From Anaeromicropila populeti (lineage in GTDB: Bacteria > Bacillota > Clostridia > Lachnospirales > Lachnospiraceae): DNA of 64,000 nucleotides. This document shows positions 63,704-64,000 of the stretch, in pieces; position 1 is the stretch's first letter; every line of letters begins with the position of its first letter. A model generated the notes under the pieces. That model saw only the letters and a list, made by a program, of their open reading frames with translations, made no database searches and had not been told where the DNA came from. The stretch covers positions 152,530-216,529 of the forward strand of contig NZ_FOYZ01000004.1 in the NCBI RefSeq assembly GCF_900112775.1, read 5' to 3'. A program made the translations under genes and the position numbers.

Positions 63704-63735
63704 GCTTTACAAAATAAGAAAATTAAAAATAGTAA

Positions 63736-63760
63736 GGGGCTGTCACATGACAGCCCTTTT
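63736..63760 (+). terminator. Rho-independent terminator after cellulase
   Basis: GGGCTGTC pairs with GACAGCCC around a four-base ACAT loop, followed by TTTT. It lies 33 bp after the cellulase stop and just before the end of the convergent membrane-protein gene. Confidence 0.88.
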
Positions 63761-63767
63761 CCTAATT

Positions 63768-64000
63768 TCATTTTGTGTTTGGGATTAATCTTTTGAATAG
63801 AACTCTTACCAGTGGACCAGCTATAAAAAGCTGAAGAAAAAATGCCATAGGAAAATTTAGTACTGTTGTTTGTATCCAGGTGGAAATAGTTTCTTGATGA
63901 AATCCGCCTTTAAAAAGTATAGTTGCAGCCAGACTCATCATAGGACACATTAGCCAGATAGATAGAACGGATATAGCCAGTATAATAAGAAAAGGCTTAT
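63768..64000 (-). CDS. DUF2798-like membrane protein (5' partial)
   Basis: On the minus strand the frame is open from the window edge to the stop at 63768, so the gene begins beyond the window. The visible 77 residues form two hydrophobic helices: an upstream one (FLIILAISVLSIWLMCPMMS) and a second (NFPMAFFLQLFIAGPLVRVLF). The FPMAFxLQLFxxGPxxR pattern is that of the small two-helix DUF2798 family. An internal ATG at 63950 would cut the first helix, so it is not the start. The function is unknown. Confidence 0.75.
   Translation of the reverse strand, partial: KPFLIILAISVLSIWLMCPMMSLAATILFKGGFHQETISTWIQTTVLNFPMAFFLQLFIAGPLVRVLFKRLIPNTK

Noticed and set aside
1-64000. tRNA or rRNA genes
   Set aside because: I saw no tRNA-like TTCGA-centred arms with matching acceptor ends and no rRNA core segments, though weak cases could be missed by eye.

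Overview
The window is AT-rich, with strong AGGAGG-type ribosome-binding sites. It mixes a giant trans-AT polyketide synthase (PKS) operon, an anaerobic 4-hydroxybutyryl-CoA dehydratase, subtilases of the CspABC type and a secreted cellulase with VVTPTP linkers. Together these suggest an anaerobic, plant-polysaccharide-degrading clostridium, most likely in the Lachnospiraceae. The genus cannot be fixed from the sequence.

Region 1 (1-43856, all + strand, gaps of about 0-60 bp) is one biosynthetic gene cluster, entered in the middle. It holds, in order: the 3' end of an NRPS gene finishing in a condensation domain; a metallophosphoesterase; a PksE-like trans-AT/ER fusion; four PKS proteins; HMG-CoA-synthase-like protein, ECH1, and an ECH2-thioesterase fusion; a GH1-fold protein; a membrane protein; a donor ACP; a decarboxylating KS; and a PEBP-fold protein. 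The PKS layout is [KS-AT*-KR-ACP-ACP-KS] [DH-ACP-ACP-KR-KS-ACP*-DH-KR-ACP-KS-DH-KR-ACP-KS-DH*] [ACP-KS-DH-KR] [MT*-ACP-KS-KS*-ACP-ACP], where * marks a domain missing catalytic residues. Three modules are split across protein boundaries. The last two ACPs carry the Trp typical of beta-branching carriers, and a full HMGS cassette (donor ACP, KS0, HMGS, ECH1, ECH2) is present, so the product is predicted to be a largely unsaturated polyketide with an isoprenoid-like beta-branch. I see no phosphopantetheinyl transferase, dedicated exporter or pathway regulator in the window.

The most unusual property of region 1 is the number of catalytically defective domains kept as intact reading frames: an AT without GHSxG, a methyltransferase without its SAM loop, a KS with Cys to Ser and His to Asp next to a normal KS, an ACP without Ser, a DH without Asp/Gln, a GH1 protein with both catalytic Glu changed, and a thioesterase with Ser to Ala.

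Region 2 (43857-44822) is the cluster border: a hairpin between direct repeats, a DUF6431-type zinc-ribbon protein usually linked to mobile DNA, inverted repeats and the remnant of an AraC-type regulator.

Region 3 (44823-55518) is metabolic: uppP and a CDP-alcohol phosphatidyltransferase; a PAS-AAA+-Fis regulator lacking GAFTGA; 4-hydroxybutyryl-CoA dehydratase, NifU-like Fe-S scaffold and 4-hydroxybutyrate CoA-transferase; then FabZ diverging from an ACP / acyl-adenylate ligase / LuxE / LuxC operon that looks like a dedicated acyl-to-aldehyde pathway.

Region 4 (55597-64000) holds a YczE-family membrane protein, a sugar-binding protein and a subtilase on the - strand, a DUF6143-like protein, a short structured RNA element, a large multimodular GH5 cellulase with CBM3, and the edge of a DUF2798-like membrane protein.
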